NCBI RefSeq assembly: GCF_014698335.1
Contig: NZ_JACJSV010000004.1
Span: 1 to 64,000, forward strand
From: Microcystis viridis FACHB-1342
GTDB taxonomy: Bacteria; Cyanobacteriota; Cyanobacteriia; Cyanobacteriales; Microcystaceae
DNA length: 64,000 nt
Direction: 5' to 3'
A model generated the notes under the pieces. That model saw nothing but the letters and a program-made list of their open reading frames with translations. It ran no database searches and was not told the DNA's origin. Made by a program: the position numbers and the translations under genes. Shown piece by piece: positions 16,922 to 25,762 of this stretch. Every line of letters starts with the position of its first letter. Position 1 is the first letter of the stretch.

Positions 16922-17782
16922 ATGACCATTATTAACGGAAAAACCAAGTTATTAGGCGTAATCGGCGATCCCATCGGCCATACTCTTTCTCCCCCCATGC
17001 ACAATGCCGCTATCGATGCCTTGGGGCTAAATTATGTTTATCTTCCCCTACCGATCGCCCCGGAAAATTTGGCAACTGCGATCGCTGGTTTGTCCGCCAT
17101 CGATCTACAGGGTTTTAGCGTCACAATTCCCCATAAATTAGCAATTATTCCCTTATTATCGCAAATTACGGAGAAAGCAAAGCTAGTAGGCGCAGTTAAT
17201 ACCGTCTGGCGCACGGAAACCGGCTGGCAGGGAACAAATACCGATGTGGATGGCTTTCTCGCACCCTTGAAATCCCTTGACAAAGATTGGAGTCAGGTGA
17301 ATCCAGTTATTTTAGGCAATGGCGGCGCTGCCCGGGCGGTAGTGGTGGCTTGCGCCCAGTTGGGCTGTGGCGAAATTCATGTGGTAGGACGCAATCAAAA
17401 GAAATTAGATCCTTTTAAAGAAAGTTGGGCGAATACCAGCCTCTATGACCTCCTAGAAGTGCATGGCTGGGACGAATTAGAGGGGATGCTACCCACCACA
17501 GAACTCCTGATTAATTCTACCCCCATCGGAATGTCCCCCCAGGGCGAACAATCCCCAGTTGAGTTAGAATTATTAGACCTTTTGCCCTCATCGGCGATCG
17601 CCTACGATCTAATTTATAATCCCCGACCGACCAAATTTCTCCGGTTGGCCCAGACTAGAGGGATAAGAATTATTGATGGGTTAGAAATGTTAGTTAATCA
17701 GGGAGCGATCGCGCTAGAAATCTGGTTAGGTCAACCCGTCCCCGTCTCGGTCATGCGGGAAGCTTTGTTAAAACAATTCTAA
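16922..17782 (+). CDS. aroE: Shikimate dehydrogenase (NADP+)
   Basis: A 286-residue shikimate dehydrogenase that reduces 3-dehydroshikimate in chorismate and aromatic amino acid synthesis. Motifs: the substrate site IGHTLSPPMHNAA (residues 18-30), the catalytic lysine in FSVTIPHK (about 70), the NADP-binding loop GNGGAARAV (about 134), NSTPIGM (about 207), YDLIYNPRPTKFL and the C-terminal DGLEMLVNQGAIALEIW. I chose the ATG at 16922; an in-frame TTG at 16883 would run through a terminator-like hairpin. No Shine-Dalgarno is visible. AroE is not linked to other aro genes here. Confidence 0.94.
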   Translation: MTIINGKTKLLGVIGDPIGHTLSPPMHNAAIDALGLNYVYLPLPIAPENLATAIAGLSAIDLQGFSVTIPHKLAIIPLLSQITEKAKLVGAVNTVWRTETGWQGTNTDVDGFLAPLKSLDKDWSQVNPVILGNGGAARAVVVACAQLGCGEIHVVGRNQKKLDPFKESWANTSLYDLLEVHGWDELEGMLPTTELLINSTPIGMSPQGEQSPVELELLDLLPSSAIAYDLIYNPRPTKFLRLAQTRGIRIIDGLEMLVNQGAIALEIWLGQPVPVSVMREALLKQF

Positions 17783-17811
17783 ATGCTAAAATCCTATTTC
17801 TGGCTTGATTT

Positions 17812-18855
17812 ATGACCCCTTCTAGCTCCTTTTGGAAAACTCTGAATAACTCGATTCTAGTGCGCTATCTATTATTATTTGGTTGTGGCTGGAGTCTGAT
17901 TATCTTAATTAACTATTTCTACGGGATAATCGCTATTTTTACTGGTTCAGCGATCCTGGCTGCTCTATTAAATTATCCCGTGGTTTGGTTATCTCGTTAT
18001 CTACCGAGAGGACTAGCCATTGCTATTACCACCATAGTAGCTTTTATCCTCCTATTTAGATTAGTCACAGGCATAGGATTAGAAGCAGTTAGTCAGGGGA
18101 AAGGACTACTATTCAATCTTACCGATGCCTTGGGTCAACAAGATTTTTTACCCTTTAAAGACTTTCTCGATCGATTAGATTTGAATAAAATGGTGGGAAC
18201 CCTACAAACTGGTTTAGCCACGGGTTTATCGATCGTACAGGGAGTTTTTTCCAGCGTCTTTACTGGCGTTTTCGGGGCGGTGATCAGTGTTTATATGCTC
18301 ATCGACGGTGATAAACTCTGGCGAGGTTTTTTGCAGCTTCTCCCCCCAGCATACCGGGAGCGTTTTGCCAAGTCTTTTCGACAAAGTTTTCTGGGATTTA
18401 TTCGCGGGCAACTGTTATTAATGCTCTTTTTATCGGTGACGAGTTTCTTAAGTTTTTCCCTATTGGGAATTCAATATGGGCTAATTTTAGCGGGTATTCT
18501 TGGTGTTATCGATGCTATACCGGGTATCGGGGCAACCCTGGGCATTTTGTTGGTAACTATCTTGACTTTTACCTCCCAAGGACTAACAATTGCCGTTAAA
18601 GCTTTTATTGTCTGTGTTGTCTTGGTACAAATTCAAGATAATATTATTCGCCCTAAAGTTATGGGCAATGCCCTAGAATTAAACCCGGTAATTTTATTTT
18701 TATCCCTCTTTATCGGCGAAAGAATTGCGGGATTATTAGGGGTTTTTCTCTCCATTCCTATCGCTGGGATGATTGCGATCTGGATCAGTTACGGGGAAGA
18801 AAAACCAATAACAGATTTAGAGGAAAATCAGTTAAAAGAAAGTCAGGAGAATTAA
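17812..18855 (+). CDS. AI-2E family transporter
   Basis: A 347-residue membrane protein with six to eight hydrophobic segments, of the AI-2E/PerM family. Recognisable parts are the N-terminal pair of helices (ILVRYLLLFGCGWSLIILINYFYGIIAIFTGSAILAALLNYPV), an amphipathic middle (about 90-140), GVISVYMLIDGDKLWRG-like residues, and the C-terminal block GVIDAIPGIGATLG, IQDNIIRPKVMGNALELNP and GERIAGLLGVFLSIPIAGM. Substrates of cyanobacterial members are unknown; the autoinducer-2 label is only a family name. It starts 29 bases after aroE and may be cotranscribed. Confidence 0.9.
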   Translation: MTPSSSFWKTLNNSILVRYLLLFGCGWSLIILINYFYGIIAIFTGSAILAALLNYPVVWLSRYLPRGLAIAITTIVAFILLFRLVTGIGLEAVSQGKGLLFNLTDALGQQDFLPFKDFLDRLDLNKMVGTLQTGLATGLSIVQGVFSSVFTGVFGAVISVYMLIDGDKLWRGFLQLLPPAYRERFAKSFRQSFLGFIRGQLLLMLFLSVTSFLSFSLLGIQYGLILAGILGVIDAIPGIGATLGILLVTILTFTSQGLTIAVKAFIVCVVLVQIQDNIIRPKVMGNALELNPVILFLSLFIGERIAGLLGVFLSIPIAGMIAIWISYGEEKPITDLEENQLKESQEN

Positions 18856-18922
18856 GGGCTGATCCCCAGTTTCTACTATACAATTAGGGAAATTTGTTAT
18901 CTACAAAACTCGATCGCTACCT

Positions 18923-19909
18923 ATGGAAAACCTAGATTTAAAGAAATCCTCACCCCTCTTACTTATCTCACCGTTTTTTCTCTGGGGAACAGCGATGGTA
19001 GCGATGAAGGGTGTTATCCCCCACACCACCCCCCTATTTATGGCGGCAATTCGCCTTGTTCCCGCCGGAATGTTAGTTTTAATGATAGCTTGGTTTTTAG
19101 GTCGTCCTCAGCCCAAAACCCTGCAAGCATGGTTATGGATTGCCCTTTTTGCTCTCATGGATGGCACTCTTTTTCAAGGTTTTCTGGCATTGGGATTAAA
19201 TCGCACCGGGGCAGGGTTAGGATCGGTAATTATTGACTCCCAACCCCTAGCGGTGGCTTTAATGTCCAGTTGGCTATTTAAAGAAGTTATCGGTGTCTGG
19301 GGGTGGTTGGGATTGGGTTTAGGAATTGGGGGAATTAGTTTAATTGGCTTGCCCGATCAATGGTTTTATGACTTTTTTGGACAAAAAGCGGTAAATATTG
19401 ACTTTAGCTGGCAGGAATTACTAAATAGCGGCGAAATGCTCATGCTTTTGGCTTCCCTATCCATGGCGGTGGGAACAGTCTTAATCCGGTTTGTCTGTCG
19501 TCATGCGGATCCCGTCAGCGCCACAGGATGGCACATGATTTTAGGAGGATTGCCGCTATTTTTAGCTTCAGGTTTCACCGAATCCCATCAATGGCAAAAT
19601 GTAGATTTAAATGGTTGGTTAGCTTTAAGTTATGCCACTATTTTTGGTAGTGCGATCGCCTATGGAATATTCTTTTATTTAGCCGCCAAAGGCAATTTAA
19701 CCAGTTTAAGTTCTTTGACTTTTTTAACTCCGGTTTTTGCCCTCACTTTCGGGAATTTATTCCTCGGTGAGATGTTAAGTGTATTGCAATGGGCGGGGGT
19801 ATCTTTAACCCTTGTTAGTATTTATTTAATCAATCAAAGGGAAAAAATATCCCCACAAGTGCGGGCAATTTTTGCTAATCTTTCCTCACTTATACCCAAA
19901 AGCAACTAA
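18923..19909 (+). CDS. DMT family (EamA) transporter
   Basis: A 328-residue membrane protein with ten hydrophobic segments arranged as two EamA repeats. Repeat 1 has LISPFFLWGTAMVAMKGVIPHTTPLFMAAIRLVPAG and LGLNRTGAGLGSVIIDSQPLAVALMSSWLFKE. Repeat 2 has MAVGTVLIRFVCRHADPVSATGWHMILGG and LTSLSSLTFLTPVFALTFGNLFLGE. The family exports metabolites such as amino acids; the substrate cannot be told. It lies on the same strand as the AI-2E gene after a 67-bp spacer and converges with the short gene ending at 19911, one base beyond its own end. Confidence 0.9.
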   Translation: MENLDLKKSSPLLLISPFFLWGTAMVAMKGVIPHTTPLFMAAIRLVPAGMLVLMIAWFLGRPQPKTLQAWLWIALFALMDGTLFQGFLALGLNRTGAGLGSVIIDSQPLAVALMSSWLFKEVIGVWGWLGLGLGIGGISLIGLPDQWFYDFFGQKAVNIDFSWQELLNSGEMLMLLASLSMAVGTVLIRFVCRHADPVSATGWHMILGGLPLFLASGFTESHQWQNVDLNGWLALSYATIFGSAIAYGIFFYLAAKGNLTSLSSLTFLTPVFALTFGNLFLGEMLSVLQWAGVSLTLVSIYLINQREKISPQVRAIFANLSSLIPKSN

Positions 19910-19910
19910 C

Positions 19911-20231
19911 TCAATCTTGAGATAATACAGTTAGTTTTTCTCCCGATGGATCGTATTTAAAAAAAGCTTCTACGCCATAACCGCAGCGATCGCTATTATG
20001 GCAGAAAGCGGCGACTAAACTACCGCAACGAAAACAACCAATTTGACAGTAAACCTCGTCTGGTTGCAGACAGGCAACGGCTAGATTGAGCAGGGGAAAG
20101 AGATTGCGATCGGGATAGGAGGCAGTTTTTTGGCTTAAAAGGGTTAATTGCTCGGAAATAGGGGACATTAAAGCCGATCCCCAATCCTGATACTGTTGGG
20201 GCAGTTTTTCTAAGAATTTCTGTAAATCCAT
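19911..20231 (-). CDS. Short protein resembling the N-terminus of a cyanobacterial methyltransferase-like family
   Basis: About 106 residues from the ATG at 20231 (an upstream start at 20267 is possible). The opening MDLQKFLEKLPQQYQDWG, then FPLLNLAVACLQPDEVYCQIGCFRCGSLVAAFCHN, resembles the N-terminus of larger cyanobacterial proteins in which EVYCEVGCFQGATL begins a SAM-methyltransferase fold. Here the protein ends soon after at VEAFFKYDPSGEKLTVLSQD, so the rest of such a domain is missing. It is either a truncated copy or a small stand-alone relative. I cannot assign a function. Confidence 0.5.
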   Translation of the reverse strand: MDLQKFLEKLPQQYQDWGSALMSPISEQLTLLSQKTASYPDRNLFPLLNLAVACLQPDEVYCQIGCFRCGSLVAAFCHNSDRCGYGVEAFFKYDPSGEKLTVLSQD

Positions 20232-20361
20232 GCTCTTGCAAAAGTGACGATCCTCACCCTTAATCATAGATCGTTATCTTCGGGATGAAGTCACTGCCTT
20301 AATTGTGGAAGAGTGCTAATCTAACTATTAGCCTATTAGCACAAGTAGAGGAGCTTCTAAT

Positions 20362-21231
20362 ATGCCCTACAAATGCTTCCAGATCAAATTTTGGGGAGTG
20401 CGGGGGAGCATTCCCTGTCCAGGTTCGGAAACCGTTCGTTATGGTGGTAATACTTCCTGTGTGGAGATGCAAGTCGGTAGAGAAAGATTAATTTTTGACG
20501 GTGGTACAGGGTTACACATCCTAGGACAGTCTTTGATGGCAGAAAGTCCAGCGAAAGCCCATTTATTTTTCAGCCACTCCCATTGGGATCATATTCAAGG
20601 TTTTCCTTTTTTTACCCCTGCTTTTATCAGGGGCAATACTTTTAAAATCTATGGGGTTCCCTCTCCCCAAGGGGCAACCTTAAAGCAAAGATTACACGAT
20701 CAGATGTCACATCCTAATTTTCCCGTGCCTTTGCAGATTATGCGGGCTGATTTAGAATTTTATGATCTAGAAATGGGCGAAACCCTCCACTACGGCGATT
20801 TCACCGTCGAAACCCGTCCTTTAAATCATCCCGGGGAAGCGGTGGGTTATCGGGTAAATTGGCAGGGTTTATCGGCAGCTTATATTACCGATACCGAACA
20901 TTTTCCTGATCGCCTTGATGATAACGTTTTGGCTTTAGCCCAGCAAGCGGATGTGATGATTATTGATGCTACCTACACCGATGAGGAATACAACGATCCT
21001 CAGTATTCTAAGGTGGGTTGGGGTCATTCCACTTGGCAACAGGCAGTCAAAATCGCCCAGGCAGCGCAAGTTAAGCAGTTAGTTCTATTTCATCATGATC
21101 CCGCCCATAATGACGATTTTCTTGATCGCATTGGGGAACAGGTAAGAAAGATTTTCCCTGAAACTATTCTCGCCCGGGAAGGCCTCTCGATCAAATTACG
21201 ACCGGAAGGTTCTCGGATAGATGAAGCGTAA
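20362..21231 (+). CDS. MBL fold metallo-hydrolase
   Basis: A 289-residue metallo-beta-lactamase-fold enzyme. The N-terminus IKFWGVRGSIPCPG and YGGNTSCVEM is typical of the phosphodiesterase-like branch. The metal site is SHSHWDHIQGFPFF (about residues 70-83), RPLNHPGEAVGYRV, YITDTEHF (aspartate ligand) and FHHDPAHND (last histidine). The family hydrolyses phosphodiester or similar bonds, and the natural substrate is unknown. The gene stands alone on the plus strand, 125 bp before menG. A short AGAGGAG site precedes the ATG. Confidence 0.9.
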   Translation: MPYKCFQIKFWGVRGSIPCPGSETVRYGGNTSCVEMQVGRERLIFDGGTGLHILGQSLMAESPAKAHLFFSHSHWDHIQGFPFFTPAFIRGNTFKIYGVPSPQGATLKQRLHDQMSHPNFPVPLQIMRADLEFYDLEMGETLHYGDFTVETRPLNHPGEAVGYRVNWQGLSAAYITDTEHFPDRLDDNVLALAQQADVMIIDATYTDEEYNDPQYSKVGWGHSTWQQAVKIAQAAQVKQLVLFHHDPAHNDDFLDRIGEQVRKIFPETILAREGLSIKLRPEGSRIDEA

Positions 21232-21356
21232 CCTAAGTCACTGTTCCCACCATGAAGATAACTGCTGTAGATGGTCAACAGCTTATCTCCGTGGGCGGAG
21301 ATAGGATAGAATGACATAACTTCATCTGGGATTTTCTCTGGTGCTATATTATAAAA

Positions 21357-22055
21357 ATGTCCAATCAATCCTCACCTAACTCCACAGAAATACAAGCAAT
21401 TTTTGATCAGATCGCTCCCGAATATGACCGCCTCAATCAGGAATTAAGTTTAGGATTACACCGTATCTGGAAATTAATGACAGTCAAATGGTGTCAACCC
21501 GAAAAAGGGGACTTTGCCCTCGATGTCTGTTGTGGTAGCGGCGACCTGACTAACCTATTATCAAAACAAGTGGGTAAAACCGGCCAAGTGATCGGACTAG
21601 ATTTTTCCCCACAACAATTAAAAATCGCCCGTCAACGTTTTAGCGCCACTAATATTAACTGGATGGAAGGGGATGCCCTCAATTTACCCTTTGCCGATTC
21701 TAGCTTTGATTGTGCCACTATTGGCTATGGATTACGCAATGTGGTCGATATTGCCCAATGTTTGGGGGAATTATACCGAGTCCTCAAACCGGGTGCTACA
21801 GCGGCGATTCTGGACTTCCATCAACCCACCCAAACCATCGCCAAATTATTCCAAAACTGGTATCTCGATCATATCGTCGTTCCGGCTGCCGAGCGTTACG
21901 GTTTAACTGACCAGTACGCTTATATTAGTCCCAGTATCGATCGCTTTCCCATGGGCCCAGAACAGGTAAAATTAGGCTATCAGTCGGGATTTTCCAGTGC
22001 TGTTCACTATCCACTCCTAGCAGGACTGATGGGAGTGTTAGTCTTGAAGAAATAA
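21357..22055 (+). CDS. menG: Demethylphylloquinone/demethylmenaquinone methyltransferase
   Basis: A 232-residue class I SAM methyltransferase of the UbiE/MenG family. In cyanobacteria it performs the last methylation of phylloquinone, the photosystem I electron carrier. Motifs: IAPEYDRLNQELSLGLHRIWK (residues 18-38), the SAM site ALDVCCGSGDL (about 56-66), GLDFSPQQL, GDALNLPFADSSFDCATIGYGLRNV and the RVLKPGA motif. Length and all motifs match the family. It is 35 bases ahead of the DUF445 gene on the same strand. Confidence 0.92.
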   Translation: MSNQSSPNSTEIQAIFDQIAPEYDRLNQELSLGLHRIWKLMTVKWCQPEKGDFALDVCCGSGDLTNLLSKQVGKTGQVIGLDFSPQQLKIARQRFSATNINWMEGDALNLPFADSSFDCATIGYGLRNVVDIAQCLGELYRVLKPGATAAILDFHQPTQTIAKLFQNWYLDHIVVPAAERYGLTDQYAYISPSIDRFPMGPEQVKLGYQSGFSSAVHYPLLAGLMGVLVLKK

Positions 22056-22090
22056 CCTACTGACATTTCCGTTTATTTTTTGCTGCTAAA

Positions 22091-23329
22091 TTGAATCTCC
22101 CTACTCTTTGGACATGGATATTACCGCCGATCGCGGGGGCAATTATTGGCTATTTTACGAACGATGTAGCCATAAAAATGCTATTTCGTCCCTACAAGGC
22201 GATTTATATCGGTAAGCGTCCTCTTCCCTTCACCCCGGGGTTAATTCCTCGCAATCAAGATCGATTAGCTGTCCGGGTATCGGATACGATCATGGGTTCC
22301 CTGTTAACCCCCGAAGAACTACAAAAACTAGCTAAACGACTCCTCGACACGGAAAGGGTACAGGGGGCGATACTCTGGCTGTTACAATTAGCTTTAAAAC
22401 AAATAAAAGGCGATCGGCAAGCAAAAACCGCCGAGATTTTGGCGGCGATTCTTCACGATTTATTCGGGGAATCTTTAGCGAAATTACTAAAAGTTTTAGC
22501 CCGACGGCAGGACTTTTTAGAAAAACAGATCAATCAAATTTTTGATCGCCTAGTCTTGGAATTTTCTCTCAGTGAACAACAGGCGCGACAATTCTCCGAT
22601 TGGCTATTAGAAACTGTCTTACCTGCTGATGTTATCCGTCTAGCTTTAATCGATTTTTTAACCGATCGCAATATTCAAGTTATCGATGAAGGATTTCGGG
22701 AAAAAACCAGTGGAACCTATTGGGTAGTAGCCAATTTATTCGGTTTACGCAATGCTCTCGCTCGCTTACGCACTTTTTGCCTTGATGAAAAGGATTTAGC
22801 TAATACCAGAATCAAAGAATTATTACTATCTTTAGAGATGCGTAATCGTCTGAAAAACTGGTTACAAGGTATCTCTTTGCAAAATTTACCTATCTCCACC
22901 GTCAGACAATTGCGTAAAACCACTAGGGATACGGTGCGAATTTATATTCAAGAAAGTGGCGAACAATTTCTGCAAGATTTTGGACAAACGATCGACTGGG
23001 ATCAAATCGCTAATTTAATTATTAATCGTCTGCAATCTTCGGAGTCAATGACTACATCATTAGGGGTAATTAGTCAAGAGTTAGCGTTAATTTTAGAGCG
23101 TTATCTAGAGGAAGATTTAGAGAAATTAGTCGCCCAAATTATCCCAATTCTCAACATCGATCAGGTAATCCGCGATCGGGTAAATGCTACTTCCCCTGCT
23201 GATCTGGAAAATGCTATTCAAGGCATTGTTAAACAGGAATTACAGGGAATTGTTAATCTCGGTGGTATTCTTGGTCTTCTAGTCGGACTAATGCAAACAG
23301 TTATTTTAATTGCACAGAATCCGGGGTAA
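22091..23329 (+). CDS. DUF445 family membrane protein
   Basis: A 412-residue protein of the DUF445/UPF0754 (YheB-like) family. A membrane helix at each end ([25 protein letters not shown] at the start, [19 protein letters not shown] at the end) encloses a long helical region. The signature is [41 protein letters not shown]. The start appears to be TTG at 22091, since the conserved N-terminal helix begins immediately there and no ATG or GTG fits. The role is unknown. It probably shares a transcript with menG. Confidence 0.87.
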   Translation: MNLPTLWTWILPPIAGAIIGYFTNDVAIKMLFRPYKAIYIGKRPLPFTPGLIPRNQDRLAVRVSDTIMGSLLTPEELQKLAKRLLDTERVQGAILWLLQLALKQIKGDRQAKTAEILAAILHDLFGESLAKLLKVLARRQDFLEKQINQIFDRLVLEFSLSEQQARQFSDWLLETVLPADVIRLALIDFLTDRNIQVIDEGFREKTSGTYWVVANLFGLRNALARLRTFCLDEKDLANTRIKELLLSLEMRNRLKNWLQGISLQNLPISTVRQLRKTTRDTVRIYIQESGEQFLQDFGQTIDWDQIANLIINRLQSSESMTTSLGVISQELALILERYLEEDLEKLVAQIIPILNIDQVIRDRVNATSPADLENAIQGIVKQELQGIVNLGGILGLLVGLMQTVILIAQNPG

Positions 23330-23334
23330 TAATT

Positions 23335-23469
23335 AGGGTCTGCTGAAAAAGTTTGTTGGTGGGGGCAGGGTGTGGGGTGTGGGGTGTGGGGTGTAGGGTG
23401 TGGGGTGTGAATTTTCCCCCTGAAAAAGCCTTAATCTAACAAGGTTTTTAGATTTATTCAGCAAGCCCT
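23335..23469. mobile_element. MITE, 135 bp, with AATT target duplication
   Basis: Begins AGGGTCTGCTGAAAAAG, ends in TTTATTCAGCAAGCCCT, and is flanked by AATT on both sides (23331-23334, 23470-23473). It contains a heptamer array (about 23367-23409) just inside the left end. It is a shortened member of the family at 16647 and 35392. Confidence 0.85.
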
Positions 23470-23519
23470 AATTAGGTGGGTTAAACTAAGTTAACCCACC
23501 GGAATCATCCCGTTTATTT

Positions 23520-24242
23520 TTAAGGTAAAATCAAAAAACTTCCCTGACAGAAAAGAGTTTTATCGTCGAGAATAAAAGATTTAATCTCCACATCTTTGCC
23601 TAAATCGACAGTAAAAGGTTGCAAATCAATAGATAAATCTGGGGCTAAACCTTGCCATTGTCGGGGAATAATCCCTAAAGTGCGGGCATCTTCTAGGGTA
23701 ATATCAGCGCTAAAAATTACTTCCGCACCTGTTTCTCTATAGCCGAGAAGAGAGAAATAACCCTGATTTAAGAGAACATTTTTCCAGTTAAAACGCTGTT
23801 GTGAGATAATTTCTCTGGCGTTAACAATTCCGTTATTTTCTAGGGAAAAAATTAGTAAATCGGCAAAAGCATTAATTAAAATAGTCGAGGCGATCGAATT
23901 ATTTAAATCCTGCTCGTTAATTTCCACCTCACCGCTAACCCGAATAGGTTCCAAAATTTTTAGGGGTTTCCCTCGCAAAACCTGCCCGATATTAAGACGA
24001 ATATTTTCCCCTCTTAATTGCGCTTTACCTAGATGTAAACCCTGATAAATCGCTTTTCCCACGGCTAAAAATACCCCGGGGATATAACCGCGCAAAATTT
24101 GCCGATCATGACCTTGCAGCTGCATTTCTAAATCTTCTATCTGTTCTACTTGCGTTCTTAAGAACAGACGTACTGCTGGCGGCAAAACCTTACTAATAAT
24201 CTCACTTTGAGTATTGACCCACATAAACGTTATCTCACTCAC
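23520..24242 (-). CDS. DUF2993 (LmeA-like) domain-containing protein
   Basis: A 240-residue protein matching DUF2993, a cyanobacterial/actinobacterial family related to the phospholipid-binding LmeA. Features are SEIISKVLPPAVRLFLRTQVEQIEDLEMQLQGHDRQILRGYIPGVFL near the start, LGKAQLRGENIRLNIGQVLRGKPLKILEPI in the middle, and ITLEDARTLG at the end. No clear signal peptide. The start given is a GTG; an ATG at 24224 is equally possible and would remove six residues. A lipid-binding role is inferred only from the family. Confidence 0.8.
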   Translation of the reverse strand: MSEITFMWVNTQSEIISKVLPPAVRLFLRTQVEQIEDLEMQLQGHDRQILRGYIPGVFLAVGKAIYQGLHLGKAQLRGENIRLNIGQVLRGKPLKILEPIRVSGEVEINEQDLNNSIASTILINAFADLLIFSLENNGIVNAREIISQQRFNWKNVLLNQGYFSLLGYRETGAEVIFSADITLEDARTLGIIPRQWQGLAPDLSIDLQPFTVDLGKDVEIKSFILDDKTLFCQGSFLILP

Positions 24243-24381
24243 TCCACAATGTTTCTAATTGTAACAGAGCTAGATCGATCGAACCATGAGGGGCTGCCGT
24301 CAGCTATCAGTTATAGCTAAAAACTTCGCTACTTTCTGTTTACTGATTACTGATCACTGATCACTGACAAGCCCCTAATTC

Positions 24382-25188
24382 TTAGGTTTTTGAGGCGTTG
24401 AGGGAATTAAAACGAGGGGAAAGATAGGCGACTAAAACCCCGAGGGCAAAACCGATTAAATTGCGGAAAAGGGGCAGTAATTCACTGGTGCGAGTAACCA
24501 CCGGTCCGATGCCAAAAGCAACAAAGAGGATAAACCAGAGGGGAGAGACAATTAAAACCCATTGCCAAGCGAAAACCTGTCCTTCTTTGCGGGGAATACC
24601 GGCAAACCCGAAGACTAAACCACCGACAATTGAGGTAATTAAAGTTAGGATCCACTGTTCCCTCGGTAAACCGGGGACTACCGCACAACCACCTTTAACT
24701 AAACAACCTTTTACCGTGTCTAAGGATTGTACGATCGCGTTATTTTCGCCATTTTCCCGGACAAAATACATATTGCCGAAACGGGCCTGTAATTCGATCC
24801 AAAAAGTGCGGGGTAAAAATTCATAGACGGCATCACCAATACTAAAAGATAGTAGATTACCGCCGCGACCATCGGCCACTAGGAGAATACTTTTATCATC
24901 CAATCCCCAGAAATTAATCACTGCCCGGCCGGGGCTGCGGTCATATTGGGTTAAAACTCGCATTTTCCAGCCCGTTTCCCCTTGAAATGTCTCGATATCT
25001 CGGATTAATGCCTCTTCCTGTTTTGCGGGTAGATAATTGGCTAAATCAACGATCGGAGTGGCTTGATTGGGCAGTAATTCGGGATTATTCACCGCTAGAG
25101 CTTGATCCGGGCAGATAATCCAACCCAGACAGCTAATGACACCAATTACAAGAGCGATCGAGATTCCTCGGCAAAAACGATTGAGCAT
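24382..25188 (-). CDS. psb32: TPM-domain protein, probable photosystem II repair protein Psb32
   Basis: A 268-residue protein. An N-terminal signal/anchor (ISIALVIGVISCLGW, ending near the ALA of DQALAVNNP) is followed by a TPM domain (residues 45-160: TPIVDLANYLPAKQEEALIRDIETFQGETGWKMRVLTQYDRSPG, FWGLDDKSILLVADGRGGNLLSFSIGD), then two to three C-terminal membrane helices. TPM proteins of this kind include plant TLP18.3 and cyanobacterial Psb32, which help photosystem II repair on the lumenal side. I used the ATG at 25188; an upstream TTG at 25221 adds eleven residues before the signal peptide. The Psb32 name rests on domain layout, not on a search. Confidence 0.75.
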   Translation of the reverse strand: MLNRFCRGISIALVIGVISCLGWIICPDQALAVNNPELLPNQATPIVDLANYLPAKQEEALIRDIETFQGETGWKMRVLTQYDRSPGRAVINFWGLDDKSILLVADGRGGNLLSFSIGDAVYEFLPRTFWIELQARFGNMYFVRENGENNAIVQSLDTVKGCLVKGGCAVVPGLPREQWILTLITSIVGGLVFGFAGIPRKEGQVFAWQWVLIVSPLWFILFVAFGIGPVVTRTSELLPLFRNLIGFALGVLVAYLSPRFNSLNASKT

Positions 25189-25316
25189 AGCACTTCTAGA
25201 CAATGAGAATTTTTTCAGCAAGGGTGTAGGCTAACTTTCAGTTTCTTTACACTTATTTACTTTATCTTAAGGGAATTCTCAACTTTAGTCACCCAGTTAG
25301 GGACTTGCGCTTTGAT

Positions 25317-25430
25317 AATGTACCTTTTGGGCGAACGCAGTTCGCCCCTACATTAATGTACCTTTTGGGCGAACGCAGTTCGCCCCTACATTAATGTACC
25401 TTTTGGGCGAACGCAGTTCGCCCCTACATT
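25317..25430. repeat. Three 38-bp tandem repeats
   Basis: Three exact direct copies (25317, 25355, 25393) of a 38-bp unit containing GGGCGAACGCAGTTCGCCC, a hairpin with arms GGGCGAA and TTCGCCC. A related GTAGGGGCGCAAGGAACCTGCGCCC follows at 25450-25475. The spacer 25189-25762 otherwise holds only the short element at 25538. Confidence 0.9.
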
Positions 25431-25537
25431 GTGGACAAAATCCGTTACTGTAGGGGCGCAAGGAACCTGCGCCCTCCGATCGCCCAGGTTTGCTGATCAC
25501 CCTAAGTAGGGGGAGAGCCTTTGAGAGTCCCCGCAGC

Positions 25538-25634
25538 TAAGGGACTTGCGCTTTGATAATATGCCATCTGGCCGGCCTGATTCTTCTACAGAGCGATTTT
25601 CTGGCTAGGATATTATTCCCACGCAAGTCCCTTA
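25538..25634. mobile_element. 97-bp MITE with perfect 13-bp inverted ends
   Basis: TAAGGGACTTGCG (25538-25550) and CGCAAGTCCCTTA (25622-25634) are perfect inverted ends of a non-coding 97-bp element. The left end, extending to CTTTGATAAT, occurs again alone at 25299-25319, just before the 38-bp triplicate, so a second, broken copy lies next to it. The element sits inside the open frame upstream of the LRR gene, which argues against an early start for that gene. Confidence 0.75.
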
Positions 25635-25762
25635 TCGGTCATCAGATGCGAGTTTTCAGTTCACTCTCCAGAAACTCAACTCAAGCTGATGAGGTCTCAA
25701 CCAGTGGCATTAACTGGATCTTTTGCCAAAATGGAGTGAATATAGTAGCGGGGGGATGGTCA

